Part shown: positions 57,135 through 64,000 of the stretch, piece by piece | Position numbering within the stretch: the stretch's first letter is position 1 | How the letters are laid out: each line of letters begins with the position of its first letter | Assembly: GCA_039995105.1 (NCBI GenBank) | Contig: CP146203.1 | Coordinates: 2,356,001 to 2,420,000 of the forward strand | Length of the DNA stretch: 64,000 nt | From: Jonesiaceae bacterium BS-20 | Lineage (GTDB): Bacteria > Actinomycetota > Actinomycetes > Actinomycetales > Cellulomonadaceae | Direction of reading: 5' to 3' | Program-made: the position numbers and the translations under genes | Notes under the pieces: generated by a model | What the model was told of the DNA's origin: nothing | Databases searched by the model: none | What the model saw: the letters and a program-made list of their open reading frames with translations, nothing else

Positions 57135-58238
57135 TCAAACTACGTGAGGTCATCCGGGAGGCATGGCGTAACACCCTAACCGGAGTATCCAAGCCAATCA
57201 TTGGCATCCTGGTCTTCGCGCTCACCATTGGCGTGCTAGCCAACTTTCAGGTTGGGGCCTTCACACAGGCAAATGCCGACGCCGCCAAATGCCGACGCCG
57301 CCAAATGGCGCACGCAAGGCTCCGCCGTGCTGGTGCTTGAACTGGCCGGTGCGATCGACGGAGCCCAGTGCCACGCGCTAGCAAACACTCCCGGAGTTGC
57401 CGGATCCGGCGCCGTCCGCGCGGGTCAAGAGCAGACCATCTTGGCCCTGCCGTCAACAAGTTTCTCCGCCAAAGAGGCAACCTCAGGTTTGCAGGACGTC
57501 CTGCGAGTACACCAGGTTTCCTCCGGATCCCAGGGCGGCTTGTGGGTGTCTGAAGACCTCGCCCAAGCCCTCGGTGTCACTAGCGCCAACGGCAAGCGGG
57601 TGAGTTTTGCAAGCGCGCAAGACGTTCCAGTTACTGGTGTCTACCCGTACCCCGATGACGGGCGCAATCCATCCTTGGCTTACAACCTCATCTCCGTGGT
57701 GCCACCAACCGGCACGTTCGATTCCTGCTGGGTCGAGTTTTGGCCAGAGAACATCAGCCTTGAAGGCGTCCTTGCGTTGCCGGTCATAGCCGCCAATGTC
57801 CCAGCAGAAACTTCGCCCCAAATTCAACAGTTCAATAGCACTAAGGGCATCAAGTTCGATCCCCAAGATCGACTTGACCGGATCACCACGCCATACTTTG
57901 CGATGCTTGGAGTCCTCGTTGGTCTGGTGCTGGGCTTTGGACTCATTCACACGCGCCGTCTAGAGATTGCCGGGGCGCTCCATGCTGGGGTCGACAAGAT
58001 TTCTCTGGTGATCCAAGGGATCTTTGAGACGCTCGCGTGGGTGATCCCCGGGGTGATTGTCCTGTCCGCATTCTTAGGTTGGCAGTCCCTGAGCCCCGAA
58101 CGGGAGGTCTCTTGGGCCGCGCTTGTGCCTGGCCTTCAGGTGGTGCTGCTCGCCGCGGTAGGAGTTGTCCTAGGCTCCGTCGTTGCAACCGCACTCATCA
58201 AAGAAAAGTACCTGTTCAAGTACTTCAAGGGCCGCTAA
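57131..58238 (+). pseudogene. FtsX/MacB-like permease, module 2, broken by a 16-bp tandem duplication
   Basis: The ATG at 57131 starts MIKLREVIREAWRNTLTGVS and a first helix (IIGILVFALTIGVLANF). After residue about 50 the frame is shifted by an exact duplication at 57271-57302. The rest of the permease continues in the +1 frame: an extracytoplasmic domain, then three helices with the loop LIHTRRLEIAGALHAGVDKI and a terminal KYLFKYFKGR. Deleting one 16-base copy restores a continuous 363-residue protein (QANADAAKWRTQGSAV). Everything else appears intact, so this is either a recent mutation or a reversible switch. Confidence 0.88.
57271..57302. repeat. 16-bp perfect tandem duplication inside the permease gene
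   Basis: AAATGCCGACGCCGCC occurs twice in a row (57271-57286, 57287-57302), followed by AAATGG, a start of a third copy. Its length is 3n+1, so two copies put the gene out of frame and one copy puts it in frame. Confidence 0.95.
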
Positions 58239-58249
58239 CCCTTAACTCA

Positions 58250-58289
58250 ACAGTGGCTGCCACACCCTGGACGGTGTGGCAGCCACTGT
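58250..58289. terminator. Strong hairpin terminator after module 2
   Basis: ACAGTGGCTGCCACACC (58250-58266) pairs perfectly with GGTGTGGCAGCCACTGT (58273-58289). It lies 11 bases after the permease stop and 49 bases before the end of the converging small gene, so it may serve both. Confidence 0.82.
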
Positions 58290-58338
58290 TATGTACTGCT
58301 GTAGAGATTGTTGCGAAGCCTTGGGTAACCAACCCGTA

Positions 58339-58569
58339 CTACAGGCCTGCAAATCCTCCCAGAACCTTGGTAATGACCTCAGCAAAGATAATGCCTGTGC
58401 CTATGAGCAGGCCGGTGACGGCTGCAAAGGAAGCTACGACTGCGGCAATGCTCGATGGTGAAAATCTGCGCACGATCACAGGACGCGGCGCCGTTGGCGC
58501 TTGGGCGGTTACGGCTGCCTTACTCTGTGTGGTCCCGGTAGTCACCGAGGACGTTGCGATTGCTACCAT
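58339..58569 (-). CDS. Small hydrophobic protein of unknown function
   Basis: The 76-residue protein has a Thr/Ala-rich N-terminus (TSSVTTGTTQSKAAVTAQAP), a basic patch (VIVRRF), and a long hydrophobic C-terminal part (SSIAAVVASFAAVTGLLIGT, then GIIFAEVITKVLGGFAGL). GGGAG lies about 9 bases before the ATG. It faces the permease gene across a hairpin. It could be a small membrane protein or a bacteriocin-like peptide; nothing in the sequence decides. Confidence 0.5.
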   Translation of the reverse strand: MVAIATSSVTTGTTQSKAAVTAQAPTAPRPVIVRRFSPSSIAAVVASFAAVTGLLIGTGIIFAEVITKVLGGFAGL

Positions 58570-58662
58570 GATCCAATTCTCCCAATGGGTTCATCAAATG
58601 GGAATCACCTGAGGGCGGATATTTCCGGCTGAACTACCCATACCAAAGGATGACGCCTTCCC

Positions 58663-59730
58663 CTACGGACTCAGGGTAAAGGTGCCATTCGGCTGAGGGA
58701 GCACTTCAACCCAGGTGTTCCCGGGAGCTAGCAGCGCCGGCTCACCGGCGGCTGTTTGCAGGGTGAGCGGGCTATTCTGGTCTGCCTTGTGCCAGGTTGC
58801 GGCGATAGTCTTGCCACCCGTTGCTATGGTCGCGTTGCCTTCACCCTCAAGTACATCATCTGGAACCGAGGCGTTATTTTGGGCAGTGAACCCGGACGGC
58901 ACCGCCTTAACCTCAAGGATGACCACGTTGGTGGCTTGGATTTGAGTCCCACCACTTGTCATGGCCGCTTGGCTTCCTTCGTTACGCAGCCACGCGTTTG
59001 CGGTGTTGTTCCAGGTCCAGTTCGGTTGGGCTGCCGGGGACATGCTTAGTTCAATGCGGTTGGTTACGGCCCCTGAGGTTACCGCAACGGCCTGGTCAAG
59101 ATCGGGGGCGAACTCAAATTGTTCCGAGGGTGGTGCGGTGACATCGGTGGCGAGTTCCGCCAGACCCGGGACGGAACCATACAAGTTGTGCGGAGCGTTG
59201 CGGGTGTGGTCCCGCCACATTTGTGAGGCCCCACGGTTCTCCTCCAGCCAGTGCCCAGGTGCCCGGCGAACAAGCTCAAGAATTCCCTGCTGCCCACCAG
59301 AAAATACAAACACCGGCTCGAGCGGTGAGTAAATCCGCATGTCAACGGGACGTACCGATCGGATTGGGCCAACTATTTCCGGGTAGTTGGAGTGAAAGAC
59401 CGCCAGCAACCGTGAGACATCAAATTCGATGATGGTCTCCCAAACAACGTCAGCCTCATTGAGGCCGGTTTGGGGGCGCGCCGCCGCAGTATTTTCTATT
59501 TTGACGGCAACAGCGGGACGTTCAACGATCTGTCCCGAGTGCACCCCGGTGAGCGGCCATACATCGACATCAGGGGGCGCCGGCGCATCAGTTTTGCTGG
59601 GCTCAACCACAGGCGTCTCGGTTACCGTTGGTTTGGGGTTGCCAGAACCGGAGCAACCGGCGGTCAATCCCAGTGCGACTACGGCGATAACCGCGGCTAT
59701 CGCCCGGGTACGCAAACCTAGATGATTCAT
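58663..59730 (-). CDS. DUF3048-domain lipoprotein (YerB-like)
   Basis: The ATG at 59730 with AAGGA upstream gives 355 residues. Lipobox GLTAGC is followed by a Pro/Thr linker. The N-terminal DUF3048 half shows RPAVAVKIENTAAARPQTGL and ADVVWETIIEFDVSRLLAVF, then GPIRSVRPVDM. The C-terminal half (KADQNSPLTLQTAAGEPALL, then GNTWVEVLP) matches DUF3048_C. It is anchored outside the membrane, with unknown function. Confidence 0.88.
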   Translation of the reverse strand: MNHLGLRTRAIAAVIAVVALGLTAGCSGSGNPKPTVTETPVVEPSKTDAPAPPDVDVWPLTGVHSGQIVERPAVAVKIENTAAARPQTGLNEADVVWETIIEFDVSRLLAVFHSNYPEIVGPIRSVRPVDMRIYSPLEPVFVFSGGQQGILELVRRAPGHWLEENRGASQMWRDHTRNAPHNLYGSVPGLAELATDVTAPPSEQFEFAPDLDQAVAVTSGAVTNRIELSMSPAAQPNWTWNNTANAWLRNEGSQAAMTSGGTQIQATNVVILEVKAVPSGFTAQNNASVPDDVLEGEGNATIATGGKTIAATWHKADQNSPLTLQTAAGEPALLAPGNTWVEVLPQPNGTFTLSP

Positions 59731-59805
59731 GTGGCAAGTCCTTGTCTGCTCTGACACCGGCGGCGTAATTCAGTACTCCGGTACTTGCCACACTACGCTG
59801 GAGTT

Positions 59806-60936
59806 GTGAGCCTTACATCGTTTTCCTCATCGACACCTGGGCAGAGTTATACCCAAGCTGACCTAATCCAGATTCTGAGCCCCAACATCCCAGGGTTTGT
59901 TCTGGTCCAGACTTCGGGGTCTACCGGACAGCCTAGAACCGTGGTTGTCTCCGCCGACGCTTTACGGGAATCCGGGGCAGCCACGGCCCGCTTCTTTGGA
60001 AACAAACACGGTCAGTGGCTACTCACCTTGCCCACCAACCACATTGCGGGAATCCAAGTTCTGGCCCGCAGTACGTTGGCCGGTCACCCGGTTATTGCCA
60101 TGGATCTGAGTGCCGGGTTCACCGTTGCGAGCTTCCTAGCCGCTTGCGCAAAACTCACCCAGTCGGTGACATTTACTTCTCTGGTTCCCACCCAGCTGCA
60201 CCGGCTGTTGGGGGCCCCGGCCGCAGTGCGAGATGAGGTTGTGGCCGCGCTGGCAAGCTTTGAAGCGATATTGCTGGGCGGGGCTGCGGCACCGGGTCAC
60301 CTCTTGCAGCAGTGCGCCGCCCTTGGCATTACGGTGGTGACCACCTATGGGATGAGCGAGACTGCTGGCGGCTGCGTATACAACGGGCTGCCCCTCGACG
60401 TCGCGTCCGTGCGCACTGAGGATCCCACCAGACCCAGCCGCATTTTGATTTCCGGCCCCATGCTTGCCAACGGCTACCTCAAGGATGGGAAGTTACAAGA
60501 ATTTTCCGATGCCTTCTTCGCCGACCCCAACGGCGTGCGTTGGCACCGCACCAACGATCTAGGGGTTATCTCCCCCGAGGGCACACTCACCGTAGTGGGC
60601 CGGGCCGACGACATCATTATTAGTGGTGGCCAAAATGTCTCCCCCAACCAGGTCGAGCAACTCTTGACCGGGAAGTTCGGTTTAGGTCAGGTCTGCGTGG
60701 TTGGGGTACCGGATCCAACGTGGGGCCAGCGAGTGGTGGCCGTTGTTGAAAGCCCAGATGTTGAGTGCGCTGTGAGCGAGAACGACCTACTGGACAATGT
60801 GCGCCGCTTCGTTGCAGATAATCTAGATAGAAGTGCTAGTCCAACCCAGATTCTGGTCATGCCGGGGTTCCCGCTGACCGAGTCCGGCAAGGTTGACCGC
60901 CGTGCAGTAACCAGATGGGCGAGCACACAAAACTAA
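59806..60936 (+). CDS. menE: o-Succinylbenzoate-CoA ligase
   Basis: This AMP-binding enzyme activates o-succinylbenzoate. The P-loop is VQTSGSTGQPRTVVVSADAL, the adenylate motif is TTYGMSETAGGCVYNG, the hinge region is TNDLGVISPEGTLTVVGRAD, and the C-terminal lysine is in LTESGKVDRRAV. GTG at 59806 gives 376 residues; the frame opens at a TTG at 59785. At this length it is the compact actinobacterial form. It is divergent from the DUF3048 gene and followed by menA. Confidence 0.9.
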   Translation: MSLTSFSSSTPGQSYTQADLIQILSPNIPGFVLVQTSGSTGQPRTVVVSADALRESGAATARFFGNKHGQWLLTLPTNHIAGIQVLARSTLAGHPVIAMDLSAGFTVASFLAACAKLTQSVTFTSLVPTQLHRLLGAPAAVRDEVVAALASFEAILLGGAAAPGHLLQQCAALGITVVTTYGMSETAGGCVYNGLPLDVASVRTEDPTRPSRILISGPMLANGYLKDGKLQEFSDAFFADPNGVRWHRTNDLGVISPEGTLTVVGRADDIIISGGQNVSPNQVEQLLTGKFGLGQVCVVGVPDPTWGQRVVAVVESPDVECAVSENDLLDNVRRFVADNLDRSASPTQILVMPGFPLTESGKVDRRAVTRWASTQN

Positions 60937-60961
60937 CAGATGTGTAATGGATCGGAGTGTC

Positions 60962-61831
60962 ATGGCTACAACAGGTGAGTGGATTGCGGGTGCGCGCCCG
61001 CGTACCCTTCCCGCCGCAGCAGCCCCCGTCTTTGTAGGTTCCGGGGCTGCCGCCCAGATCGATGCCTTTGCACTGCTTCCCGCTCTGCTCGCACTGGGCT
61101 TGGCTCTCGCTTTGCAGATTGGTGTCAACTACGCCAATGACTACTCCGACGGGGTACGCGGAACCGACCTCGACCGGGTTGGTCCCCTGCGTTTGACCGC
61201 GTCCGGAATTGCCCAGCCCAAGGATGTAAAACGGGCGGCCGTTGGAAGCTTTGCCATAGGCGCTGTGCTGGGTTTGATCGCAATTATTATCACCGGGCAC
61301 TGGTGGCTCCTGATTGTTGGTGCTCTGTCCATCTTGGCCGGCTGGTATTACACAGGCGGTAAGAAGCCCTACGGTTACCTTGGCCTTGGCGAGGTTGGGG
61401 TCTTTATCTTCTTTGGCCTCGTAGCGACGCTCGGAACGACCTACCTGCAGGCATCGAAAATTACCATGCCCGCAATCCTAGGTGCGGTGGCTATTGGGCT
61501 GATCGCCTGCGCGATCTTGATGGCAAACAACATCAGGGACATCCCCACCGACATTGTTGCTGGCAAACGTACCCTGGCTGTGCGCATGGGCGACTTTAGG
61601 GCCCGTCAGGCGTACCTGGCAATGATCTGGATCCCGATAGGGCTTGGAGTTGCCTGCGCATTTTGGACCCCTTGGGCACTCTCGGTCCTGTTTCTACTGC
61701 TCCCCGCCGTGCTGCTGACCCTGCCGATCGTGGCCGGTGCACGCGGCAAACTACTGGTTCCGGTTCTTGCCGGAACCGGCATGTTCGAGCTGGCATTTGG
61801 TGTGCTGCTGGGCCTATCACTCGCCCTCTAA
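60962..61831 (+). CDS. menA: 1,4-Dihydroxy-2-naphthoate polyprenyltransferase
   Basis: The ATG at 60962 (CGGAG upstream) gives a 289-residue UbiA-family membrane enzyme. The first Asp motif is NYANDYSDGVRGTDLDRVG, the second is NNIRDIPTDIVAGKRTLAVR, and there are about 8-9 helices. It attaches the polyprenyl chain to the naphthoate head group. It starts 25 bases after menE, in one transcript. Confidence 0.94.
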   Translation: MATTGEWIAGARPRTLPAAAAPVFVGSGAAAQIDAFALLPALLALGLALALQIGVNYANDYSDGVRGTDLDRVGPLRLTASGIAQPKDVKRAAVGSFAIGAVLGLIAIIITGHWWLLIVGALSILAGWYYTGGKKPYGYLGLGEVGVFIFFGLVATLGTTYLQASKITMPAILGAVAIGLIACAILMANNIRDIPTDIVAGKRTLAVRMGDFRARQAYLAMIWIPIGLGVACAFWTPWALSVLFLLLPAVLLTLPIVAGARGKLLVPVLAGTGMFELAFGVLLGLSLAL

Positions 61832-61903
61832 CTAGGAGCGCACCCGCCGCCTCAACTAGGAGCGTGCCCACCACACCGCCGAGATTGGTGTTTCATTGAC
61901 GAG

Positions 61904-61996
61904 ATGATCGATTTTTTCGACAGTCTCGTCAGCAATCCACCAGTATCGATCTGGGGCCACAAGTCCACATACGAACGTCCCGGCCCGCCAGCGTAA
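61904..61996 (+). CDS. Possible 30-residue small protein
   Basis: The ATG at 61904 opens a frame reading MIDFFDSLVSNPPVSIWGHK and ends YERPGPPA and stop 61996. It ends inside the hairpin at 61975-62020. No strong Shine-Dalgarno is seen. The residue choice is protein-like, but the length makes chance possible. Confidence 0.35.
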   Translation: MIDFFDSLVSNPPVSIWGHKSTYERPGPPA

Positions 61997-62020
61997 GACT
62001 GTGGCGGGCCGCCGGGACGT
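61975..62020. terminator. Hairpin between menA and the DUF4229 gene
   Basis: ACGTCCCGGCCCGCCA (61975-61990) pairs with TGGCGGGCCGCCGGGACGT (62002-62020), leaving a three-base bulge, and is followed by TTTGAAA. It may end menA and the converging DUF4229 gene. Confidence 0.7.
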
Positions 62021-62023
62021 TTT

Positions 62024-62079
62024 GAAACTCAGCGTTTGTAGCCCAGCGTTTAAAGCTCAGCGTTTGAAACTCAGCGCTA
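62024..62079. repeat. Four tandem copies of a 14-bp unit
   Basis: Units at 62024, 62038, 62052 and 62066 follow GAAACTCAGCGTTT with 1-4 changes each (for example GTAGCCCAGCGTTT, AAAGCTCAGCGTTT). The last copy reaches the DUF4229 stop codon at 62077-62079. Confidence 0.85.
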
Positions 62080-62349
62080 CTCGTCGTAGTGTTGCTGGTC
62101 CTCGGCACGGGCATCGGCCTCAATGTCGGCGCTGAACTGTTCACCGGTGCGTTCCCGGTGTGCTTTGCGCTCGGCAAGATAGACCGCGGCTTTGTCACGA
62201 GGCCCCTTCAAAACAAGGTAGGACACAAGCATTCCTACAAAGATCGCTAGGATCGCGAGCGTCAGTGAGCGGGCACCGAAGGCATACAAAATGGCGCCCG
62301 CACCCACGATAAGCAGGACTCGATACAGAGAATAAGTTAGTAATGGCAC
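62077..62349 (-). CDS. DUF4229 small membrane protein
   Basis: The 90-residue protein has two hydrophobic helices (YRVLLIVGAGAILYAFGA and TLAILAIFVGMLVSYLVL). A KGPRDKAAVYLAERKAHRER motif and an acidic tail rich in Ala, Asp and Gln follow, matching actinobacterial DUF4229 proteins, usually found next to menaquinone genes. Function unknown. Confidence 0.82.
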   Translation of the reverse strand: MPLLTYSLYRVLLIVGAGAILYAFGARSLTLAILAIFVGMLVSYLVLKGPRDKAAVYLAERKAHRERTGEQFSADIEADARAEDQQHYDE

Positions 62350-62380
62350 CTTCTTAGCCTAAACCCTCTAGGCTAGGAAC

Positions 62381-62812
62381 ATGCCCAGGGCTTTATTCTT
62401 TCTCTTTGTTTTCGCACTCGCGCTGTATTGCGTAGCCGACGTGCTGTCCAGTGATGATCACCGCCGCGGCGGAACCCCCAAGTTCTTGTGGGTTATTGTC
62501 GCCTGCATCCCCATCTTAGGCGGCGTGGTGTGGCTGGTCTTCATATCCGCACGTAAATCCGCATTACAACAGGGCGCAGCGCCATCTTCGGGCTCAAGCG
62601 CACCGTATTACGGCACGCGCGCTACGGGGTCCCGTACGGGCGCCCCGGATGATGATCCTGAATTTCTTTGGAAACTAGCCGCAGAGCAACGCCGCAAACG
62701 CGAAGCGGAAGAACGCCGCGCCAAGGAACAAGGGCAATCAAGCACCGATCCAGACTCGGACGCGCCCAAGAAGCCTGAGGGTGATGGACCTAACCCCAAG
62801 CCGGACAACTAG
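62381..62812 (+). CDS. PLDc_N-domain membrane protein
   Basis: In this 143-residue protein, two N-terminal helices (ALFFLFVFALALYCVADVLS and KFLWVIVACIPILGGVVWLV) with the linking SSDDHRRGGTPKFLWV are typical of the phospholipase D N-terminal membrane region. No PLD catalytic domain follows; there is instead a charged tail with EQRRKREAEERRAKEQGQ. It is divergent from the DUF4229 gene. Confidence 0.8.
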   Translation: MPRALFFLFVFALALYCVADVLSSDDHRRGGTPKFLWVIVACIPILGGVVWLVFISARKSALQQGAAPSSGSSAPYYGTRATGSRTGAPDDDPEFLWKLAAEQRRKREAEERRAKEQGQSSTDPDSDAPKKPEGDGPNPKPDN

Positions 62813-62840
62813 GTTGGCTCGATTCTAAGGTTTTCAGACA

Positions 62841-62880
62841 AGTGGACCGCAATCATTTTTGATTGCGGTCCACTTTTTTA
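62841..62880 (+). terminator. Rho-independent terminator
   Basis: AGTGGACCGCAATC (62841-62854) pairs with GATTGCGGTCCACT (62861-62874), followed by TTTTTT. It ends the PLDc_N gene. The 62881-62999 stretch holds only the ribosome site of the next gene. Confidence 0.92.
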
Positions 62881-62999
62881 GGTTCGGTGATGCTATCCCA
62901 TGGGAGGGTTTGCGAACCAGCCAAATTGCGCAAACCCTAGGATTTCTAGTTGGCGTGCGATAGTTTGGGGCGATCTACTCATATAACAACGGAGGCACC

Positions 63000-63192
63000 A
63001 TGGATGAGTTTGGCAAGAACAAACCGGTCGACTTCACCAGCCTGCCTGGAATGAACCAGTCCCCCGTTGGACCGTCATTTAGGGACTCTGGTCCCCAAGC
63101 CCCACAGAACACCAAGAAAGCGGCCCTCAAGCTTGCGCTATCTGTTGTGGGTGCCAGTCATTGGGTTCTTCCTCATCCGAGTTCTTCCCTAG
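63000..63192 (+). pseudogene. Small membrane protein gene with a probable frameshift
   Basis: ATG at 63000 has a strong GGAGG upstream and reads MDEFGKNKPVDFTSLPGMNQ onward. Near 63115-63125 (an AAGAAAG run) the coding sense moves to the +1 frame, which gives RYLLWVPVIGFFLIRVLP, one membrane helix, and a stop at 63190-63192. In the original frame the protein instead runs through to 63326 and overlaps the next gene by 100 bases. The intact product would have about 63 residues. Function unknown. Confidence 0.5.
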
Positions 63193-63225
63193 CCGGAACC
63201 GCACCGACAGTACCTAGGAGCAAAT

Positions 63226-63720
63226 ATGACAAGGCCTTCGAAGCAGACAAGAGTGATCGCGGTGACCGGAGTAATTGGGCTGGGAGCCGGAGCGGCAATC
63301 GCGATGTTAGCGCTCAAGGGACCTGATCCCAAGCAGTCTGATCCCTCAGTCGCCTCAGAAGATACGCAAGACATCTCTGGTCCAGAATCTCCGCTCTTTG
63401 GAGCCCCAGCAGAAGTTATCCAGGCGTATGGCCAAGCCAACCTACACCCCGTAGAGAACCGCACCAATGCGCAAGGCCAAACCTACGGTACCGGTTCAAA
63501 CGCAAGTACCTATGCGGACTTTCCAGACCTTGTTGCCGTTTGGGTAGACCCAGAAACTATTGGTTTTGTGCACCGAGCGCAGATGTTCCCAGATGATTTT
63601 GAAGACATGAAGTCCCCGCAGGGTTTGCGAACAACGAATCCTGAACCCGGCTTGATTACGGCCTACGAATCAGACGGGGTCACCGTGATCACCGATGCTT
63701 ACTCCCCCACCGGGAACTAG
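63226..63720 (+). CDS. Membrane-anchored protein of unknown function
   Basis: The 164-residue protein has an N-terminal helix (VIAVTGVIGLGAGAAIAMLA) with a basic start (MTRPSKQTR), then an extracytoplasmic domain (PLFGAPAEVIQAYGQANLHP, later YADFPDLVAVWVDPETIGFV). AGGAG lies 6 bases before the ATG. It is probably co-transcribed with the disrupted small gene upstream. No family recognised. Confidence 0.65.
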   Translation: MTRPSKQTRVIAVTGVIGLGAGAAIAMLALKGPDPKQSDPSVASEDTQDISGPESPLFGAPAEVIQAYGQANLHPVENRTNAQGQTYGTGSNASTYADFPDLVAVWVDPETIGFVHRAQMFPDDFEDMKSPQGLRTTNPEPGLITAYESDGVTVITDAYSPTGN

Positions 63721-63757
63721 CAAGAATTACCTGAGACTACTTGCAAACTCAAATAGC

Positions 63758-63793
63758 ATTGGCCGCCACTTCAAGTTTAAAGTGGCGGCCAAT
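63758..63793. terminator. Hairpin between converging genes
   Basis: ATTGGCCGCCACT (63758-63770) pairs perfectly with AGTGGCGGCCAAT (63781-63793). It separates the unknown plus-strand gene and ccsB (minus). Confidence 0.78.
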
Positions 63794-63819
63794 CACGTTT
63801 GTTGGTCCAGGCGGAATGC

Positions 63820-64000
63820 TTAGATGCCGGAGTAGGAGTGCTTACCGTTGAACAAGATGTTCACGCCCGTGAAGTTGAACAGCACGGTGAAGTAACCAAT
63901 GAGAACAAAGTAGGCGGACCGGCGTCCAGACCAACCGCGGGTAGTGCGCGCGTGCAGGTAGGCGGCGTAGACCACCCAGACAACGAATGACCAAACTTCC
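63820..64000 (-). CDS. ccsB: Cytochrome c biogenesis protein CcsB, C-terminal end only
   Basis: Sixty codons are visible, ending at the TAA at 63820-63822; the rest lies past the window edge. The sequence EVWSFVVWVVYAAYLHARTT, then SAYFVLIGYFTVLFNFTGVN and the final GKHSYSGI match the end of CcsB/ResC, which exports and presents heme for c-type cytochromes together with ResB. The neighbouring ccs genes should follow to the right. Confidence 0.85.
   Translation of the reverse strand, partial: EVWSFVVWVVYAAYLHARTTRGWSGRRSAYFVLIGYFTVLFNFTGVNILFNGKHSYSGI

Overview
This window is chromosomal DNA from an actinomycete (Actinomycetota), most likely order Micrococcales. The evidence is a complete 14-gene nuo operon followed by a polyprenyl diphosphate synthase, a nearly full menaquinone pathway, monomeric NADP isocitrate dehydrogenase, FprA-type ferredoxin reductase, an rpmG/MaoC-dehydratase cluster, DUF3048 and DUF4229 proteins, frequent GTG/TTG starts, and moderately high GC. 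The genus cannot be fixed from sequence reading alone.

Layout. 1-6.8 kb: a truncated UMF1-type MFS transporter, murB, and two tandem MFS exporters divergent from a LacI-family regulator, with a perfect 14-bp palindrome between them. 6.9-9 kb: two MaoC-type dehydratases, rpmG, and tRNA-Met(CAT), tRNA-Thr(GGT) and tRNA-Tyr(GTA). 9-14.5 kb: a YajQ-family protein, a HAD phosphatase, fprA, and a three-gene set with two FHA proteins. 14.5-32 kb: polyprenyl synthase and nuoN to nuoA, all on the minus strand and mostly overlapping by 4 bases. 32.5-37 kb: menG and menF (divergent), then icd. 37-39.5 kb: a broken island with an orphan toxin tail, a likely immunity gene and a decayed IS3-family element. 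39.8-45.4 kb: HtrA-like protease, menD, menC, menB.

45.5-58.6 kb is the accessory heart of the window. It holds two complete but oppositely oriented transport modules. Each has secreted lipoproteins, a membrane-anchored adaptor with a peptidoglycan-binding domain, an ABC ATPase and an FtsX/MacB-like permease. Six lipoproteins fall into two families (four on minus, two on plus). Around them are a relic permease tail, duplicated 84-bp coding fragments, and a second-module permease broken by an exact 16-bp tandem duplication that is one deletion away from being intact. I could not assign this locus to a described system, and it is the best candidate for novelty here.

58.6-64 kb: a DUF3048 lipoprotein, menE, menA, DUF4229 and PLDc_N small membrane proteins, an unknown secreted or anchored protein with a frame-disrupted small gene upstream, and the C-terminal end of ccsB at the window edge.

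How it fits together. nuo feeds electrons to menaquinone, whose head group and prenylation genes (menF, D, C, E, B, A, G plus the chain synthase) are spread around it. menH and a geranylgeranyl reductase are not seen. The accessory region appears to be an envelope-facing secretion or defence locus that is still duplicating and decaying.
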